Of a stretch of DNA of 5,393 nucleotides, positions 4,942-5,393 are shown one piece after another; the stretch's first letter is position 1, and every line of letters starts with the position of its first letter. The stretch comes from Bacillota bacterium. GTDB lineage: Bacteria; Bacillota; Clostridia; Oscillospirales; Acutalibacteraceae. The notes under the pieces were generated by a model, which was given only the letters and a program-made list of their open reading frames with translations, was not told where the DNA came from and ran no database searches. Where the stretch lies: NCBI GenBank assembly GCA_023420245.1, contig JAEZWL010000130.1:1-5393 (forward strand). The letters run 5' to 3'. The position numbers and the translations under genes were made by a program.

Positions 4942-5393
4942 TACTGCGATCCTCCTTCTCCGTTTCTGCATAAGTCTATTGCAGACTTCAAGTCGAGTGT
5001 TCCGGAGTACAAAGCTTTGCCGCAGATTGTTCCATACACATTCAAATCCAGCAAATTCGCGATGTCTTTGATATTGCTCACGCCGCCACTCGCAATAATA
5101 TTACAGCTAACGGCACGATTGAGCTTATCCAGCATCACTAGATTAGGGCCGGACAGCGTACCGTCCTTCGATATGTCTGTAAAGATTATATACTTTACAC
5201 CTATCTGTTCCATTTCTTTTGCCATATCAATGTAGTTTACGCTGGAGGTTTTTGTCCAGCCTTCGGCAGCTACATTTCCGTTTAACGCGTCAATCCCAAC
5301 CGCGATTTTATCTTCAAATTGCGTTACGGCTTCTTTTACAAATAAAGGATTGTTAATAGCAGCAGAACCCAGTATTACCCTGGAAATACCATT
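4941..5393 (-). CDS. hisA: ProFAR isomerase HisA, C-terminal part, cut by window edge
   Basis: HisA converts ProFAR to PRFAR by an Amadori rearrangement, the fourth step of histidine synthesis, on a (beta/alpha)8 barrel. The last 150 residues are present, of about 240; roughly 90 N-terminal residues, including the first catalytic Asp, lie beyond the right edge. In fragment numbering, VILGSAAINNP (6-16) and AVGIDALNG (31-39) are seen, with D35 as the second catalytic Asp. GW is at 45-46, then IIFTDISKDGTLSGPN (69-84) with T72. D35 and T72 are 37 residues apart, the same spacing as D127 and T164 in Thermotoga maritima HisA. The phosphate-binding IIASGGVSNIKD (99-110) and GKALYSG (125-131) complete the pattern. 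The TDI..DGTL.G signature separates it from the paralogue HisF. The stop TAA overlaps the hisI ATG by one base. hisF, usual at this place, is not there. Confidence 0.95.
   Translation of the reverse strand, partial: NGISRVILGSAAINNPLFVKEAVTQFEDKIAVGIDALNGNVAAEGWTKTSSVNYIDMAKEMEQIGVKYIIFTDISKDGTLSGPNLVMLDKLNRAVSCNIIASGGVSNIKDIANLLDLNVYGTICGKALYSGTLDLKSAIDLCRNGEGGSQ
4951..4957 (-). promoter_or_regulatory. Ribosome binding site that decides the hisI start
   Basis: AAGGAGG on the minus strand, inside the 3' end of hisA and 9 nt before the ATG at 4941. It rules against the upstream in-frame ATG at 4971. Confidence 0.85.

Noticed and set aside
4918..5235. A 105-codon plus-strand open frame opposite hisA and hisI
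   Set aside because: It lies across two well-identified his genes and has no independent support.

Overview
The window reads as ordinary bacterial chromosome from a Gram-positive, low-to-moderate GC member of the Firmicutes, most likely class Clostridia and possibly near the Oscillospiraceae. The supports are strong AGGAGG-type ribosome binding sites, AT-rich intergenic DNA, a lipoprotein with a lipobox and a Ser-rich linker, a PyrE of the type with a CPLC/KPGSR C-terminus, and an RluA-family enzyme with the NRIDR form of the catalytic motif. The taxonomic call is inference from protein flavour. No mobile element, CRISPR array, tRNA, rRNA or phage gene was seen.

Layout. Positions 1-2200 hold three minus-strand genes, read in the order pyrE (orotate phosphoribosyltransferase), radC (JAB/MPN protein) and uvrB (excinuclease subunit B, cut by the left edge). 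They are closely packed (56 nt, then 3 nt) and probably share a promoter upstream of pyrE. A 144-nt divergent intergenic region (2201-2344) carries promoter-like sequences for pyrE and for the plus-strand gene at 2345-3304, an RluA-family pseudouridine synthase. That gene ends at a strong intrinsic terminator (3333-3377). The hairpin also lies just beyond the end of a convergent minus-strand gene for a secreted lipoprotein of unknown function (3389-4177). From 4263 to the right edge is the distal end of a histidine operon on the minus strand: hisA (N-terminus outside the window), hisI and hisE, with overlapping stop and start codons.

How the genes work together. HisI and HisE carry out steps 3 and 2 of histidine synthesis (cyclohydrolase and pyrophosphatase), and HisA isomerises their product. 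hisF, which commonly sits between hisA and hisI, is absent at that place. PyrE and the early histidine pathway both draw on PRPP, but the two gene groups are separated here and nothing in the sequence shows common control. UvrB and RadC form a repair-flavoured pair, although the role of RadC is not settled.

I looked for an undescribed system and did not find a convincing one. The items most worth a second look are the lipoprotein, the missing hisF, and two dyad-symmetric elements lying over the two divergent promoters.
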